Source of the DNA: Catenaria anguillulae PL171 | Lineage: Eukaryota > Blastocladiomycota > Blastocladiomycetes > Blastocladiales > Catenariaceae | Length of the DNA: 64,000 nucleotides | Assembly: GCA_002102555.1 (NCBI GenBank) | Contig: MCFL01000062.1 | Span: forward strand, 62,001-126,000 | Reading direction: 5' to 3' | Shown here: piece after piece, positions 1 to 11,219 of the stretch | Layout of the letters: each line of letters begins with the position of its first letter | Numbering within the stretch: the stretch's first letter is position 1 | The notes under the pieces: generated by a model | Told to the model about the DNA's origin: nothing | Databases searched by the model: none | Seen by the model: the letters and a program-made list of their open reading frames with translations, nothing else | Position numbers and translations under genes: made by a program

Positions 1-1203
1 CACGCGCCAGTCGGCGAGCTGGAACCGCTTGTCTGTTTCGACGTGGCAGTAGTGCTTGAGTAAGTAGGCGTAGCCGTGCGACGGAAAGCCAAGCACTTTG
101 GTGGCATGGTAAGTGTCAAATAGGTTGACTAGGTACACGCCCAGGTCGCGCTGCAGCCAGATCACATCCGAGTCGGCGCCGTGCAGAACCTTGACAATGG
201 ATGGGTTGGTGAAGACGAGGTTGAGCCGGTGCAGCTCCAGGCGCAGAGCTAGCGTGTCGACGACCCAGTCTTGCGTGGGAGACGAGATTTGCATGAGGCA
301 GGTCAGGCCCAAGTAGGAGCGGTACGAGTGGTGTTCGAGATCAATTGCAATGACGGGCACGTTAGCGAGGATCGCAATCATCTCCTCGAGAGCAGGCACC
401 GTGTCAACCCAGTCGTAAGGTGTGGTTTCAATGGGGTTGGGTTTGGGAGCATCTTCGGGTGGGGCTTGGAACATGGCAGCTGGGTAATCCAAGTTTTCGA
501 TTTCGTGTGCGTAAGGGTGAGGGAAGACGTGGTCCACGGGCAATCCTTGGGTTTCGTCGACCGTGACGGGCGTCCAAGCAACCTGCGCATTGGGCTTTTC
601 CTTGAGCTTGGGCACAAACGGGACCGTGGTCGAGTTGTCAATGTCGCCAGAAAACAATTGCTGTGGGCGAACAAGGTTGTTTGCGTGCACGACGCGCAGT
701 GAAGACCCGTTGGGACCGCCAGCGATTTCGGCGCGCACGGCCCCTGCGACGCCAGAACCTCCAGCAAGACTCGACTCGGCTGGTGTGCGTCCATAGAACT
801 CGTCGAGAGCTCGATCAGCCTTGTCGAGTGCGACATCGAGCACGTCCACAATGGAAGACCACCGGTCTTGGACGTCGAGGGCATTGGTGAAGGGGCGGAT
901 CGGGGCAGAGTTGTTGACATCGGTTGGGGTCATCAGCTTGAGCAGCGAGTTTGACAGGGATTGCAAGTGCAAGCTGGCGGATCCGAGGGCGTTTGCAAAA
1001 GCCGGGTTCTCCGATCGATGTAACGTGACCGTTTCGGGCGTCAAGGGCACGGTGGCCTTGGAAACGAGCGTGGATTTGGTCAAGACATCCCTTTGAAAAG
1101 TTGACATGGAGCCCAGGATGGTGTCGACCGTCGTTGCCGACGTGGGCGCCGGAGAGGAAGATGACGGCGTGGAGGAGGAAGATGACATTGCGGATGAATG
1201 CAT
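1..1203 (-). CDS. RRP6: Rrp6/EXOSC10-type nuclear exosome 3'-5' exonuclease, N-terminal 401 residues (runs off the left edge)
   Basis: Exosome-associated DEDD-Y (RNase D family) exoribonuclease that trims and degrades nuclear RNAs. The frame is open from the ATG at 1203 to the window edge. Residues about 40-140 look like the PMC2NT domain that binds the Rrp47/C1D cofactor (stretch DRWSSIVDVLDVALDKAD). Exonuclease motif Exo I is seen at residues 287-292 (IDLEHH, D288 and E290) followed by SYRSYLGLTCLMQIS, and Exo II at KVLHGADSDVIWLQRD; Exo III and the HRDC domain lie outside the window. Start choice: in-frame ATGs at 1203, 1188 and 1108; 1203 is the first after an in-frame stop. No intron is needed. 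Divergent from the ASNSD1-like gene, about 280 bases apart. Identification is strong because the Rrp6 signature from Exo I to YHATKVLG reads almost as in known orthologues. Confidence 0.93.
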   Translation of the reverse strand, partial: MHSSAMSSSSSTPSSSSPAPTSATTVDTILGSMSTFQRDVLTKSTLVSKATVPLTPETVTLHRSENPAFANALGSASLHLQSLSNSLLKLMTPTDVNNSAPIRPFTNALDVQDRWSSIVDVLDVALDKADRALDEFYGRTPAESSLAGGSGVAGAVRAEIAGGPNGSSLRVVHANNLVRPQQLFSGDIDNSTTVPFVPKLKEKPNAQVAWTPVTVDETQGLPVDHVFPHPYAHEIENLDYPAAMFQAPPEDAPKPNPIETTPYDWVDTVPALEEMIAILANVPVIAIDLEHHSYRSYLGLTCLMQISSPTQDWVVDTLALRLELHRLNLVFTNPSIVKVLHGADSDVIWLQRDLGVYLVNLFDTYHATKVLGFPSHGYAYLLKHYCHVETDKRFQLADWRV

Positions 1204-1482
1204 AGAGTACTTGTTCGTGGCCAACTCGGTGAACACGATGGCACTGCCAGGTCACGGGTGGCCATGGACGGTATTGCGGCATTGTCGCTGAGTTGATCGC
1301 TGCTCTTCATTCCAAATGTGCGGCCGCATGCGTGCAGACGTCACGTGACTGCTCACCACCATGTACTGCCCAATCTGTCTTTCTTTGGCCAACCAGCACA
1401 GATCCAGCGAAAATGCATGCATATGAAAAGTTAATAAATGGCTCATGAGGAAGCAAGCGTGCAATGAATGAATGAATGAAAC

Positions 1483-3383
1483 ATGTGTGGAATCTCCGTC
1501 ACCATCCTAAATGATCAGCCGCCCGTGTTCCCACCACCGGTATCGGCCGACACCATGACCGGCCCTGCCTTTGAGTCGGACGGCCCGATCGTCCCGCACC
1601 TGCTGCCGCGCCGTGGGCCAGACCACATGGCCTTGCACTCCATGCCCATCAAAGGCTGTGCCAGCCGCACCATTCACCTGGCTGCATCCGTGCTTCATTT
1701 GCGCGGATCGTCCATTTGTCGCCAACCCGTCCTGCTTGCAGGTACCACGAGTGCACTATGCTGGAACGGTCAAGTGTACCACGGACTGGGCGTGAATGGT
1801 GACTTGCAACACCTGAATGATACGGCTCTAGTGGCCGGGCGACTGGAGCAGCTCGAGGCCGAGATCACGGCAAGCAAGCATGCTTTCGCATTAGCGCTGC
1901 GAGACATGTTTGAGGAGATTGAGGCCGAGTTTGCATTTGCTTTCTATCATGTATTCTCACTCATTTGTCACTTCGCTGATTCGGTGCTCTAATGGATGCT
2001 GACCAACATACATATCACCGCTATTGTCAGTCTGGATTCAGGACGCTGTACTTTGGTCGTGACGTTTTCGGTCGGCGTTCGCTCCTCATTCGGTCCTCAG
2101 AGTCCAGCTTTTCGCTCGCATCCGTTGATCTCACGGGCAACTGCCAAGAGCTCGATGCCGACGGCCTGTACTATGTCGACGCAGCCACAGCCTCGTTCGC
2201 AGCTCCCGACTCGCTCACTCGGATACCATGGCGAACGTCACTCGTGCGATTGCTCTTAATGTTGCATCATGGCTTAGCAGACTTGGATCGCTCACCCTCA
2301 CTGACTTCCATTTGCATGTAGACGACGGTGAATCTCGCCCCAACTCCATCCTTGCCACCACCGGCTGATCCAGCACTCTTCCCACCGCTTACCTCGATCC
2401 CATCAGACCAGCAACAGGCGATTGAGACGCTCTACGGCCATCTATCCGAGTCTGTCCGTGTCCGCGTCCTGGCACACCCACCAGACTCGCCCAACACTGA
2501 CCCACCCGCTCCCATCGCCATCCTCTTCTCTGGCGGCCTCGACTGTTCCATCTTAGCTGCTCTTGCACACACTCACCTCCCACCCGAAGTCCCCATCGAC
2601 CTCATCAATGTTGCATTTGCCAATCCTCGCGCCCTCTCCGCCAAACAATCTAAATCGCACCAAGTCGTCGACCCCTATCTGGTTCCCGACCGCATCACGG
2701 CCCGCGCGCGCCTAAGCGAACTCGAGGCCGTGTACCCAATGCGCCACTGGCGCCTGCTCGAGTGCAACGTGCCGTATGCGCGCGTCGAAGCCGAACGAGC
2801 CCATATCTTGCGCGTCATGAAGCCCACAAACACAGTCATGGACTTGTCCATTGCACTTGCCCTGTGGTTCGCCGCGCGTCAAGAGGGCTTGGACCCTGCT
2901 ACGCCACGGGCCAAAATCGTGCTGTCGGGCCTGGGCGCCGATGAGCAGTGCGGCGGATACTCGCGCCATCGTGGCGCGTTTGACAATGTGCTCAAGGCGG
3001 ACCCGGCGAATGTCGAGGGGGCGTGGGCGGCCCTTGCGCGCGAGCTTCAGGTGGATGTGGCTCGGATTGCCACGCGCAATTTGGGCCGCGACGACCGCAT
3101 CATTTCCGATCATGGGCGGGAAGTCCGGTTGCCGTTTTTGGATGCGCGTGTGGTCGGGTACTTGAGCACACTGCCTGTGCATTTCAAGTGCGATCCGCGG
3201 TATGCCAAGGGAGTCGGGGATAAAGTCATCCTGAGGGTCTTGGCTAAGTACAAGCTCGGCTTGCATTCCGCAGCAGAGGAGGAGAAACGAGCAATTCAGT
3301 TTGGGGCAAGGAGTGCAAAGTTGGAAGTGGGGACTGGCAAAGATACTGGTGGCATGGTAGTTGGGCGGGCGTCAATAGAGTGA
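1483..3383 (+). CDS. ASNSD1: ASNSD1-like protein (asparagine synthetase domain-containing)
   Basis: Three exons: 1483-1950, 2031-2243, 2322-3383; all junctions are phase 0; about 580 residues. The protein starts MCGIS, so Cys2, the nucleophile of class II glutamine amidotransferases, is kept. Exon 2 carries YFGRDVFGRRSLL, a signature of the ASNSD1 group. The C-terminal half has the synthetase PP-loop AILFSGGLDCS, then VPDRITARARL, SGLGADEQCGGYSRHR and NLGRDDRIISDHGRE, all typical of ASNSD1 and not of true asparagine synthetases. The PP-loop reads SGGLDC where true asparagine synthetases read SGGLDS. Family role is uncertain: ASNSD1 proteins resemble asparagine synthetase but their activity is poorly defined. 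The first intron (1951-2030) has GTATTC/CAG ends; the second (2244-2321) GTGCGA/TAG. Confidence 0.9.
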
Positions 3384-3499
3384 TTTTGCGTGACTGGATT
3401 TTTCACTCAATGAATTCATTAGGAATTACCTACGCCTTTCGCCCATTTGCATGACGCACTGCCGCATCGCGGCTTTCCTGCCCATCGCTCTTGCGACGC

Positions 3500-3815
3500 C
3501 GACCCCTGTCCCTGGCAGCCCCGCCTCGAAGAAGACAAGCTTGAGATGCTCGCAGAGAAGAGTTCTCGACCAAGTACTCGCCCATCCCCGCGCCTGAGTA
3601 CAGTTTGCGTGCTACAACTGTCGCCTCAATTCCATTGAGTGGATTGTGCGACCTCAATCTCCCAAATCCAGGGGAGTACAAATGGTATCAAGTTGCACCC
3701 TTGGCATAAGGCATTGTGGTTTGCTTGGCGGCACCGTCGCAGTCAAAGTTTGCGGGCGGCGCCTCTCGGCCTTGGCCAGTTCGCATGCTGCCCATGTAAA
3801 ATAGATTCCAGACTG
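3500..3815 (-). pseudogene. Decayed fragment homologous to the C-terminal half of the RasGEF gene at 20.7-22.5 kb
   Basis: Reading the minus strand in shifting frames gives pieces that align in order with the RasGEF-like gene on the plus strand: MRTGQGREAPPANFDC with IRARQLATPVAP...NLDP, then CNLIPFVLPWIWEIEVAQ with CNLTPFVLPWIRDIEAAQ (about 16 of 21 positions identical over the block), then ATVVARKLYSGAGMGEYL with STVAVRHLYSGITMGVYL, then LKLVFFEAG with HNLVLFEAA. A segment of about 20 residues between the second and third blocks is missing. Frames change and stops interrupt, so this is a dead copy or a highly eroded paralogue. It lies between ASNSD1 and the CLC gene. The rest of 3384-4081 shows no recognisable gene. 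Confidence 0.62.
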
Positions 3816-4081
3816 GGCTTTGTTCGCCACAATCTGAAGGTATGCGGTCCTGGTGCTGGTCACCAAGCGACAAGAACACGACGGCCGGGTTGCATGGTGA
3901 GGTCAAAAAGGATCATACCAAAAGCTGAAGGCCAACCAGTCAGTTTTCCCAGCAATTGGGATGCGTCGTCGTGATTTCGATTTGAGCTATGGCAGTTCAT
4001 ACACCAGCCATAAAATCACTGTATGGATAAACAGAATCATATTTCTGCCTGCTAGTGAAACACACGCCCACGCAACATACG

Positions 4082-7000
4082 CTACGGCCGACTCGCTCTC
4101 GACACTCCTCTGAGTGCAATCATGCCGCCCTCGTCCTCGCGATCCTGCTCCAGACTCGCCGACCCACTGCCCACATCCCCTGTCAACCGATACCCAGGCG
4201 CACCAACGCCGCTCGGTCGCAGCATGCCCATAAACCCGCCAGCCACGACCGGTCGGATCGTTTGCCCGCCAGCCACGGGATCGTCATCCATGCCACGTAA
4301 TGGACCATACGCTCCTGCGTCCCTCGATATTCCGCCAATCCCCAGCGCACTCACGACCTTGTCCCGCGTCCAATTCGCAGCCGCCTGCACGGGCTCTGGC
4401 GCCCATGAAAACAGTCGGGTGGGTGCCGGCTGCCCCGACGTGAAAAACGCCGTCGGCGACACTGCGCCATCGCCGGCCCCACCGCTTGAGCTTGAACTCG
4501 ACACGGGCGACCCGGCGCGCTCATGCTCACCCTGAGCGCCAGCCGCACGTTTCGCCCTGCGCCACGCGGCCTTACGCAATTTGCCCACGCGCCGCTGCAG
4601 CTCGCGCCCGTGCATGTCCAAGTCGGGTGCCGCGCCACGCTCGCGGTCGACACCCAGCGGACCGCCAAGCGTCAGCTGGGTGGCGCGAATCATGTCCTTG
4701 CGTGTGATGAGCCCGACAATGGCGCCGTTGTCCTTGACAAAGATGTAGCGCAGGCCGAGCTTGGCAAATAGTGTGTAGATGAAGGAGCCGTTGGTGGTTG
4801 GGGCGACGGTGATGGGCGTTTGGTCCGTGAATGACCGGACGTCAATGAATGTTTGCATGGCGGTCGTGGATGCGGAAGATGAGGCGGTGGGTGGAGAGGG
4901 CACAGGCGAGTAAAAGTAGATGGGTAAGTCTTGCGAGGTGAGCTGCTGCGAGGCCGGGTTGGTTGCTACATGATTGTGAAAAGATAAAGAGATGATTAAG
5001 CACAAAAGCCAAGAATGAAGCGAGATGGAGAATGAGTACCGATGGCAAACAACAAATCCTCCCTCGCGACACACCCCTCCAACCCCATTCGCCTGAAATC
5101 GTCCACCACAGGAAACGTCGACACGGGCGATCGGTCGAGCACTTCGGCCACTTGCTTCATGGTCATGCCGTTGCGCAGCACAACCAGCTGGTCGTCTGGA
5201 CACATGACGTCCTGCGCCGTAAAGTCCAAGTGCGGGTCGTCCTTGTTGTCCATGTACGGGTAATGCTTGAGCTGAATGTGCAGGTTGGCCAGGCCGTTGG
5301 ATGAGCCCCCAGACATGTCGGCTGCAAACTTGGCAATGACCACGGTAAGAATCGTGGGCAGAACAAAGTTGAGGGCGCCCGTGAGTTCAAAAAGGACAAC
5401 AACAACGGTGATTGTCAGTCGCTACAGAGAGACAAAGACACAGAGTGAGAGTGAGTGGGCGGGAAACTGCGCCAGAATTGAAGGATACGTACAGTCACGC
5501 CAGTCAAGGCCGCAGCTGCGCCGAGCAAGGCGTAGCTCCCCGGCGTCACGCAAACCTGATCGTAGATTTGACAGGAAGCAAAGATGGGCCAGTCCGGGAA
5601 TGAGGATTGAAACGCAGACACCATGATGCCCAGAATGCGGCCAACGCACGCGCCAACGACCATATTGGGCACAAATGCACCGGCTGGAATGTGGGAGCCG
5701 TAGGTGAGAATCGACGTGGAAAACCGAAAAATGGCCGTATAGACGAGGAGAATGCAAGTGAAGACGAGTGATTCCTGACTATGTAAGAGAGCACAAGGCA
5801 GTCAGAACTTTGCCGATTTGGTCAACAAATGTCAAAGTAATGACGTACTTGCACATGCCGAAATAGTTTTCGTCCTTGCATTCGCGAAACAGGCCACCCA
5901 GCAACTCTAACATGGACCCGCTAAGAAAAAGTTGCCCAAGCGGTCAGCTCCGCATGCAATGCAACAACCGAAAACAACGATAAGCGGCGTACCGTGTAAA
6001 GCTTACCCAGTATCCAAACACGGACGTGAGAATCGCCAAATACACCACCTCCCTCCCCGGACGCTCCTGACAAAACACACTCCTTTCCCTGGCCAGCTGG
6101 ATCCGGACATTCCACCGATTGTAATATGCCCCAATCAACCCTCCTGCAATTGCCAGCACCGTAAACGGGAGAAGCTCAAACAAATGCCACGCGCGCGTGT
6201 GTGTCACTTGAAACATGACCATGGTTCCCGTGCGAAACGGGTCAAACGCCTCGAGCGTCAATGTCGCCATGAGACAGCAAAAGAAGGACACGCCCATGAC
6301 GGGAAGCGGGAAAAAGGTCGAGACTTCCTCGAGAGCGTAGAGGATGCCACCAATTGGGGACCCGAATGCAACGGCAAGGCCTGCGGCGCTGGCTGCCGAG
6401 AGCAAGTATGTTGATGCGGCGGGATCTTTGCGAAACCGTGGGATCAATTGCGTGATGGTTTGTCCGATACACGCGCCAATGTGGACAAGTGGGGCCTTAT
6501 TGCCGATCGAGAGCCCAGAGCTGACAGAAAGGATCAGGGCAATAGCTTTGACGAGACCAGTGTGTAGAGTCAGGGCACGCGACATGAGGAAGCCGCCGAG
6601 AACCGTCTTGACTTCCGGAATGCCCGAGGCCGGTCCATATGCGGGCGAGTGTTGCAGGGTAATGTGTACCGCAGCGGCGGCAAGAAGAGCCTGCGAGATG
6701 ATTGAACACTTAGGGTTCAATGTTCAAATGCAGTAGAAGGGCAATCGAGGAAACATACGCTGATGCCGATGAACATGATAAAGTCAAATGGGAAGAAGGC
6801 GTGCAATCCGAAAACAACTCGGCTCCAAGTGTACCAATCGTCGCATCCACCGTCTAACCTGGGGCGTACACAGTCAAGAGGATCAACAATGAGCACAATG
6901 TCAAAACTTGAGGAAAAAGAACAAAAAGAACGTGCCAGGTCCCCACTGCTCCCAACAGCACTTTTTCTTGGACATGTAAATCTTGCCAGCATAACACACG

Positions 7001-7704
7001 CCCTCCTTCAAATCCGACGCCCATTCCAAAGCGACATCGAGCCAAGCAGCGACGCAACCGACGAGCAAACCAATGGCCAGCGCAGCCAGCCAGGTGTCGG
7101 GTGATTCGAACGAAGACGAATGCGTGCCGGAATTGCCGCGGCGCCGTAGGTCGTTCATCCAATCGAGCGTGGAGAATTCCACATAGCGACGCCCACCTGC
7201 TTCTGCCGTGGCTGCGGCGGCTGCTCCCTGGACGCCTGCAACGGAATCCGAAGGAAAGGAAGGCTCGCCCGGGTTTGGCGGATCGGATGCGCGTGTGGAT
7301 TGAGCGGGCGGGAAAGCGAATGATTGCGGCCGGTCGGTTCCATTAGCAGCAAGTGGGTGCGCGGAATTTGGCGCTGAATTGGCGGCAGAGGCTGTTGCAG
7401 ATACTGCCGTAGAAGCGTGATGTCGTTGCAAGTGGTGAAGGTCTACGAAGGCGTCGGCCTCAAGTTGGGCGCGTAAAAAGGAAGTGGGCGATTTGGAGCG
7501 GTTGGATGGCCTGAGCGATGGCGGCAGCGGGATGGACGAGTCGCGCGAATCATGATGGCCATTGCTGCCATGCTGGTCGTTGCCATGCCCGTTGGTGGCT
7601 GTGTCGAGGTGATCCCAGGCAGGCAATGGCGGCAGGCCAGCGGCGGAGAACTCGGCCTTGGCTTTCTCCTTGCCCTTGCTACCATGAGGCTGTGTGTTCG
7701 ACAT
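4082..7704 (-). CDS. CLC-family chloride channel/transporter with two CBS domains
   Basis: Seven exons, read downward: 7704-6947, 6858-6759, 6690-5993, 5920-5849, 5778-5493, 5421-5040, 4965-4082; phases agree; 1,059 residues. Closest to the eukaryotic ClC-3/4/5 and Gef1 intracellular group: FSTLDWMNDLRRR before the first helix, KKKCCWEQ, then ASGIPEVKTVL (selectivity loop), SIGNKAPLVH near residue 350, AFGSPIGGILYALEEVS, AWHLFELLPF, and the 5778-5493 exon GSHIPAGAFVPNMVVG. CBS domains fall at about 703-765 and 808-856. The N-terminal 190 residues are low complexity and the C-terminus is a Ser/Gly/Ala-rich tail. The usual GKEGP motif is changed: its gating glutamate is Lys here (GNKAP), while the proton-path glutamate (LEEVS) is kept. 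Start taken at MSNTQPHG; an in-frame ATG at 7875 would add 57 residues. Divergent from the MICOS gene across 519 bases. Confidence 0.92.
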
Positions 7705-8223
7705 GGATACGTGGATCTGGTCGGTGGGTGGAGGAAAGGTGACAGGCGATGGGCGGCGATGGAAGATGCCGATGGCCACTCGTTCCGCGTGTCGGCGGAT
7801 TACTTGGAATCGAAAGTTGCGGGCGGCGAGATGGGTGGAATTCAGCAAGTAAGAGGTTGCGTATACGCTGTGCATGTCATGTCATGGAAATTCGGTTGAC
7901 GACGAGTGCCCGCTCCCGCCTTCCAGGCTTCCCCACGCCGACTGTGTATAAATGAAGCGGATGCGGTACAGACAGAACATCCATATCATGCGCTGGCGCT
8001 GGCGGTGGCGGTGGGTTGCATGTGATCTATCACGTGACACTTGACAAGTGGAACGCCGATCCATGCTCTGCTGCTTGTGCTTCCGCCTTCAAGTTGGCCT
8101 CGATATTAACATTTGTGCAACTGCTGTATATTCGCTCGCTCACACTCACCACTCTCGATGCATGCATGCCCGCGACTGAGAAGAAAGTGACGTGACCGTA
8201 TTCAACCAATTGTCCCTCTCGCC
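7705..8223. other. Divergent intergenic region between the CLC and MICOS genes
   Basis: No gene seen. It must hold the promoters of both flanking genes. An AT-rich TGTATAAATGAAG at about 7944-7957 could be a TATA-like element for either direction, but nothing supports a specific factor. Confidence 0.5.
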
Positions 8224-9021
8224 ATGATTGCCGGCCGCCGCTTGATCCCGTCCCTGGCCGCCGCCGCCGCCGCCGCCACTGTGGCCGGCACCACGCAACC
8301 CACTCTCCTTGAACCCTCAACCCCGACCTCCAAGGCCTCCCCCGCGAAGAAGGACGACCGGTTGCCCATCTACGACCCTCCCCAGCCCACCCACGAGGTT
8401 GTCGAAATCCCTCCCACAACCCTCGAACTCGCCATCCGCGACTCGCGCTCCTTCGTCTCCACATCGCTTGCCTCTGCGCAGTCCTCGCTACAATCGCTCG
8501 TGTCTTCGTGGATCGCCGTCGAGGGCCGCGTGTCGAACGCCATCCACTCTGTCAAGTCGCCCGATGAGCGCCTCATGCCCGCGTCGCTCTACGTCATCAC
8601 TTCGGCATTTGCTGGCTCGTTCCTTGTGCGCAACCGCTCCATTGTTGCCCGCTTCTTGGTCCCGCCCACCTTCTTTATCGGATCCGCCGTTTACTTGCTT
8701 CCGTACACGTCCACAAACTTGTACAACTTGGTGTTCCGCAACTTGCCGCCCGAGGCACAGCAAGGCATCACGGGTGTGGTTGAGGCAACCACCGAAAAGG
8801 TCCAGGTCGCGCAGCGTAAAGTGGCCGAGGTCCAAGGCAAGGCCCGCGAGTTGTCGACTGGGTTGAAGCGGGATGTACAGGGCTTGGTGCCCAGGCTGGG
8901 CGAACAGTTGCCAAACACGCAACAGGTGGTTGAAAAGGTCGAGGCAATGTACTCGACGAGGGGAAAGCCCGGTGTCAAGGAGGTGATTGAAGAGGATCGC
9001 AAGCAGGAAAAGGAAGCTTGA
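8224..9021 (+). CDS. MICOS complex subunit MIC26/MIC27 (apolipoprotein O-like)
   Basis: Intronless, 265 residues. Inner mitochondrial membrane protein of the MICOS complex, which builds cristae junctions. The first 25 residues are basic and Ala-rich (MIAGRRLIPSLAAAAAAA), fitting a mitochondrial presequence or membrane segment. Residues 46-52 read LPIYDPP, the family hallmark, followed by an amphipathic region, SPDERLMPASLYVITSAFAGSF at about 118-138 (conserved PG/PA-LYV membrane segment), and a second hydrophobic stretch FLVPPTFFIGSAVYLLPY. After that a Val/Gln/Lys-rich coiled-coil tail runs to residue 265. This arrangement and length match fungal Mic26/Mic27. Which of the two it is cannot be told by eye. 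A CCG-type microsatellite encodes the Ala run. The end is 113 bases from the convergent lipase. Confidence 0.85.
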   Translation: MIAGRRLIPSLAAAAAAATVAGTTQPTLLEPSTPTSKASPAKKDDRLPIYDPPQPTHEVVEIPPTTLELAIRDSRSFVSTSLASAQSSLQSLVSSWIAVEGRVSNAIHSVKSPDERLMPASLYVITSAFAGSFLVRNRSIVARFLVPPTFFIGSAVYLLPYTSTNLYNLVFRNLPPEAQQGITGVVEATTEKVQVAQRKVAEVQGKARELSTGLKRDVQGLVPRLGEQLPNTQQVVEKVEAMYSTRGKPGVKEVIEEDRKQEKEA

Positions 9022-9134
9022 TGGCCATTCTTGCTTTTTTTTTTTTTCTTTTTGTCTTTACCCATTCCCAACAGTTTGCACTAGGTCCAACCAACATCTA
9101 TGTATTCACATTAACCGATATGGCCACATCTACA

Positions 9135-10407
9135 CTAACATGTCTGCTTTGCAAACCACCCGCTTGCTCCCAACAACCCACCGTGCCTGTCCTTGCTCAA
9201 CCACGGCACACGCGCATTCGAACATGTGTCATCTTCTTGTCCCACACACGCCTTGACGCTGCGTGCACCTTGCTCGCCCGTCACATACCGCTCGCCAGAA
9301 AAGTGCCGGTAGCCCGACCACATGGGCGGCAAGTGGGGTTCCAGATCGTTTTCTTCAACCACACGTGCGACTCGGCCCGCCAACACTCGATCGACCAAGT
9401 TTGCGAATTGAACATTGCCCATGCGTGGCATACCAAACGAAACGAGCCGAATGCGGGAACGCTCCACTGCGAAATCAGCTGCAGCCAAATCGAGGGCCGC
9501 CAGCGTCGCAACTGCGCCGCCAAGGGAATGGCCAGTGAACACAAGGGACCAATCGCTCGTATTTGCCGCGGGCGACAACCCTTGCAGCAATGTACGTAAA
9601 GCAAGTTGAAGCGGCGCACGCAGCGGGCGGTACGAGTCAACGAATCCACTGTGCACCGTCGCATCTTGTCCGCCCTCTGCTTGCGTCAGGTTGGTCAGAT
9701 ACACTGGTAGTGGCGACCGCTTGAGGCCGGTCAAGTTGTCCCACCAGTTTTCAAGAGTCTTTGTGCCGCGAATCGTGACGACGATTTGCGAGTGGGATGG
9801 GCGCAGGGCGATAAATGCGAATGAGCCTTCGACGTTGATAACAGAGTGCAGCGTTGAAGATTGAATGACGGGACTATCGAGAGCCAGAATCGAGGTGTGA
9901 GACATTTGCGGGAAATGGACATGCAGAGGGCACGTACGTTTGACATTTCCGCCCACACTTCCAGCCTTGCAAATTTGCACCTTCGGCACAGTACGCAACC
10001 GCGCCATAATGCGCAATGTCCTTGAAATCCGAAATGGCAGACATGGTCATGAATCCTCTAGGCGTCGGCCGGCGTCCATGGACTCCCATGTGTGATGCGA
10101 TTTCCTCGGCCTCGTCCTCGCCCCGCGTGTGCAAGTGATTGTGTTGCGGCGCGGGCTCGGCAACTGATCCAGTGCGAGCTGCTTGGCGCACGGCTTGGAC
10201 TTGAGCGCTCGTCAGGTCGTCTCGGAAAAGGTAGGCGTAATCGAGCTTTGGTGACTTGAGATCAGGGTTGAGATGTTTACCAATCGAGCGAAGGTGAGCC
10301 GCAATCGAGTCGCCAGCAGGCGATGGAACTGCAAGGGCGATTCCCACCAGCTGAGCGAGCGCGACAAGGATGGCAAACAGCAGAATGGGAATCGAGGTTT
10401 CGGTCAT
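9135..10407 (-). CDS. Secreted class-3 (fungal) triacylglycerol lipase
   Basis: Two exons, 10407-9938 and 9873-9135, split within an ACT codon; intron 9937-9874 has GTACGT/TAG ends; 402 residues. A signal peptide is clear (MTETSIPILLFAILVALAQLVGIALA by composition, cleavage near residue 27). The alpha/beta-hydrolase core has VVTIRGTKTLENWWDNL (oxyanion region), VHSGFVDSY, the nucleophile elbow FTGHSLGGAVATL, VSFGMPRMGN, the acid in ENDLEPHLPP followed by YRHFSGERYV, and a likely catalytic His in SKDRHGGLLG near the C-terminus. This is the Lipase_3 layout, so it should hydrolyse ester bonds outside the cell or in the wall. A 100-residue leader between signal and catalytic domain (with HNHLHTRGEDE) may be a propeptide. 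Confidence 0.9.
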
Positions 10408-11219
10408 GGTTGGTGCGGTCGACAGCTTCTCCTACAGTATGGTGTATAGAGAATGAGCAGCGTGGAGGGTATGGCAAAGTGCCCAAGTGTGGGATCTAAA
10501 AGGGCTCGCAACTCTTTAATGATCATGCAGACCTGCATGTTACAACACTGTCGAGCGCAAGTGCAGATATCGGGAGCCACATTCTGGGGCCACGGCTGTA
10601 TTTGTGATTCGTGGTTGGGGGACAGACGTCCTCCATTGAACTATTCATGGTTGTTTGGATATGATATTTCCTCTTCACGACACGGCACGGCTCTGCCCAT
10701 TGTTCCGCCTGCTCCAGAATGGCAGAAACGGTTCGTCGGCCTGTCCAAAAGTCGCGTTGAAGTCCTATTCTTGTCCATGTCCGACGCGAAGTGCGAGGGC
10801 TCGTGTGGTGTGTGGACTATGTGAGACATGTTGGGGTTGAGAGCTCTGGGGATGGAGCAGCGTAGATGCACTGCATTTCTAGACTTGGCTGAAGCGAGCG
10901 TCATGTACACCCCTGAAATCAGCCCCTTGACCGACTTCCTTTGGTAAACCTCTCCAGTTCGTTGCCGCGCGGGTCGCGAACCCCAACTCGGCTCGTTCAT
11001 TCGAAGACAGCCCATTGCATGTTTTACAACCACACCCATTATGTCGCTCCAACGTCGGCTCGTGAATCTGCGGTTGATAGTACATGCTTTACTCGCGCTC
11101 GCGACCGTTCTGCTGCGTTCGGATATCGCCCCCCCCCCATGCCGTATACCCGGCACATTCAAGAGCTCATCTGACAAGGCACAGATCAGCCTCGAGCAGA
11201 TTGCTTCCCCAACGCCCTC
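10408..11219. other. Region without a recognised gene
   Basis: Only short overlapping open frames with no recognisable domain. A run of eight or nine C at about 11131-11139 is a likely place for read errors. It may include the missing 5' part of the disrupted membrane gene that follows. Confidence 0.5.

Noticed and set aside
378-920. 180-codon open frame on the minus strand and several plus-strand frames at 113-1096
   Set aside because: They overlap the Rrp6 frame, which is open to the window edge and has unmistakable DEDD motifs.
1106-1291. Plus-strand frame upstream of ASNSD1, considered as a counterpart of the ASDURF upstream reading frame known at mammalian ASNSD1
   Set aside because: It is antisense to the Rrp6 start, is Glu/Asp-rich without a prefoldin pattern, and shows nothing beyond reading the opposite strand of a Ser-rich leader.
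1460-1480. Short ATGA tandem repeat just before the ASNSD1 start, considered as a regulatory element
   Set aside because: A five-unit simple repeat without further support; likely plain microsatellite in the leader.
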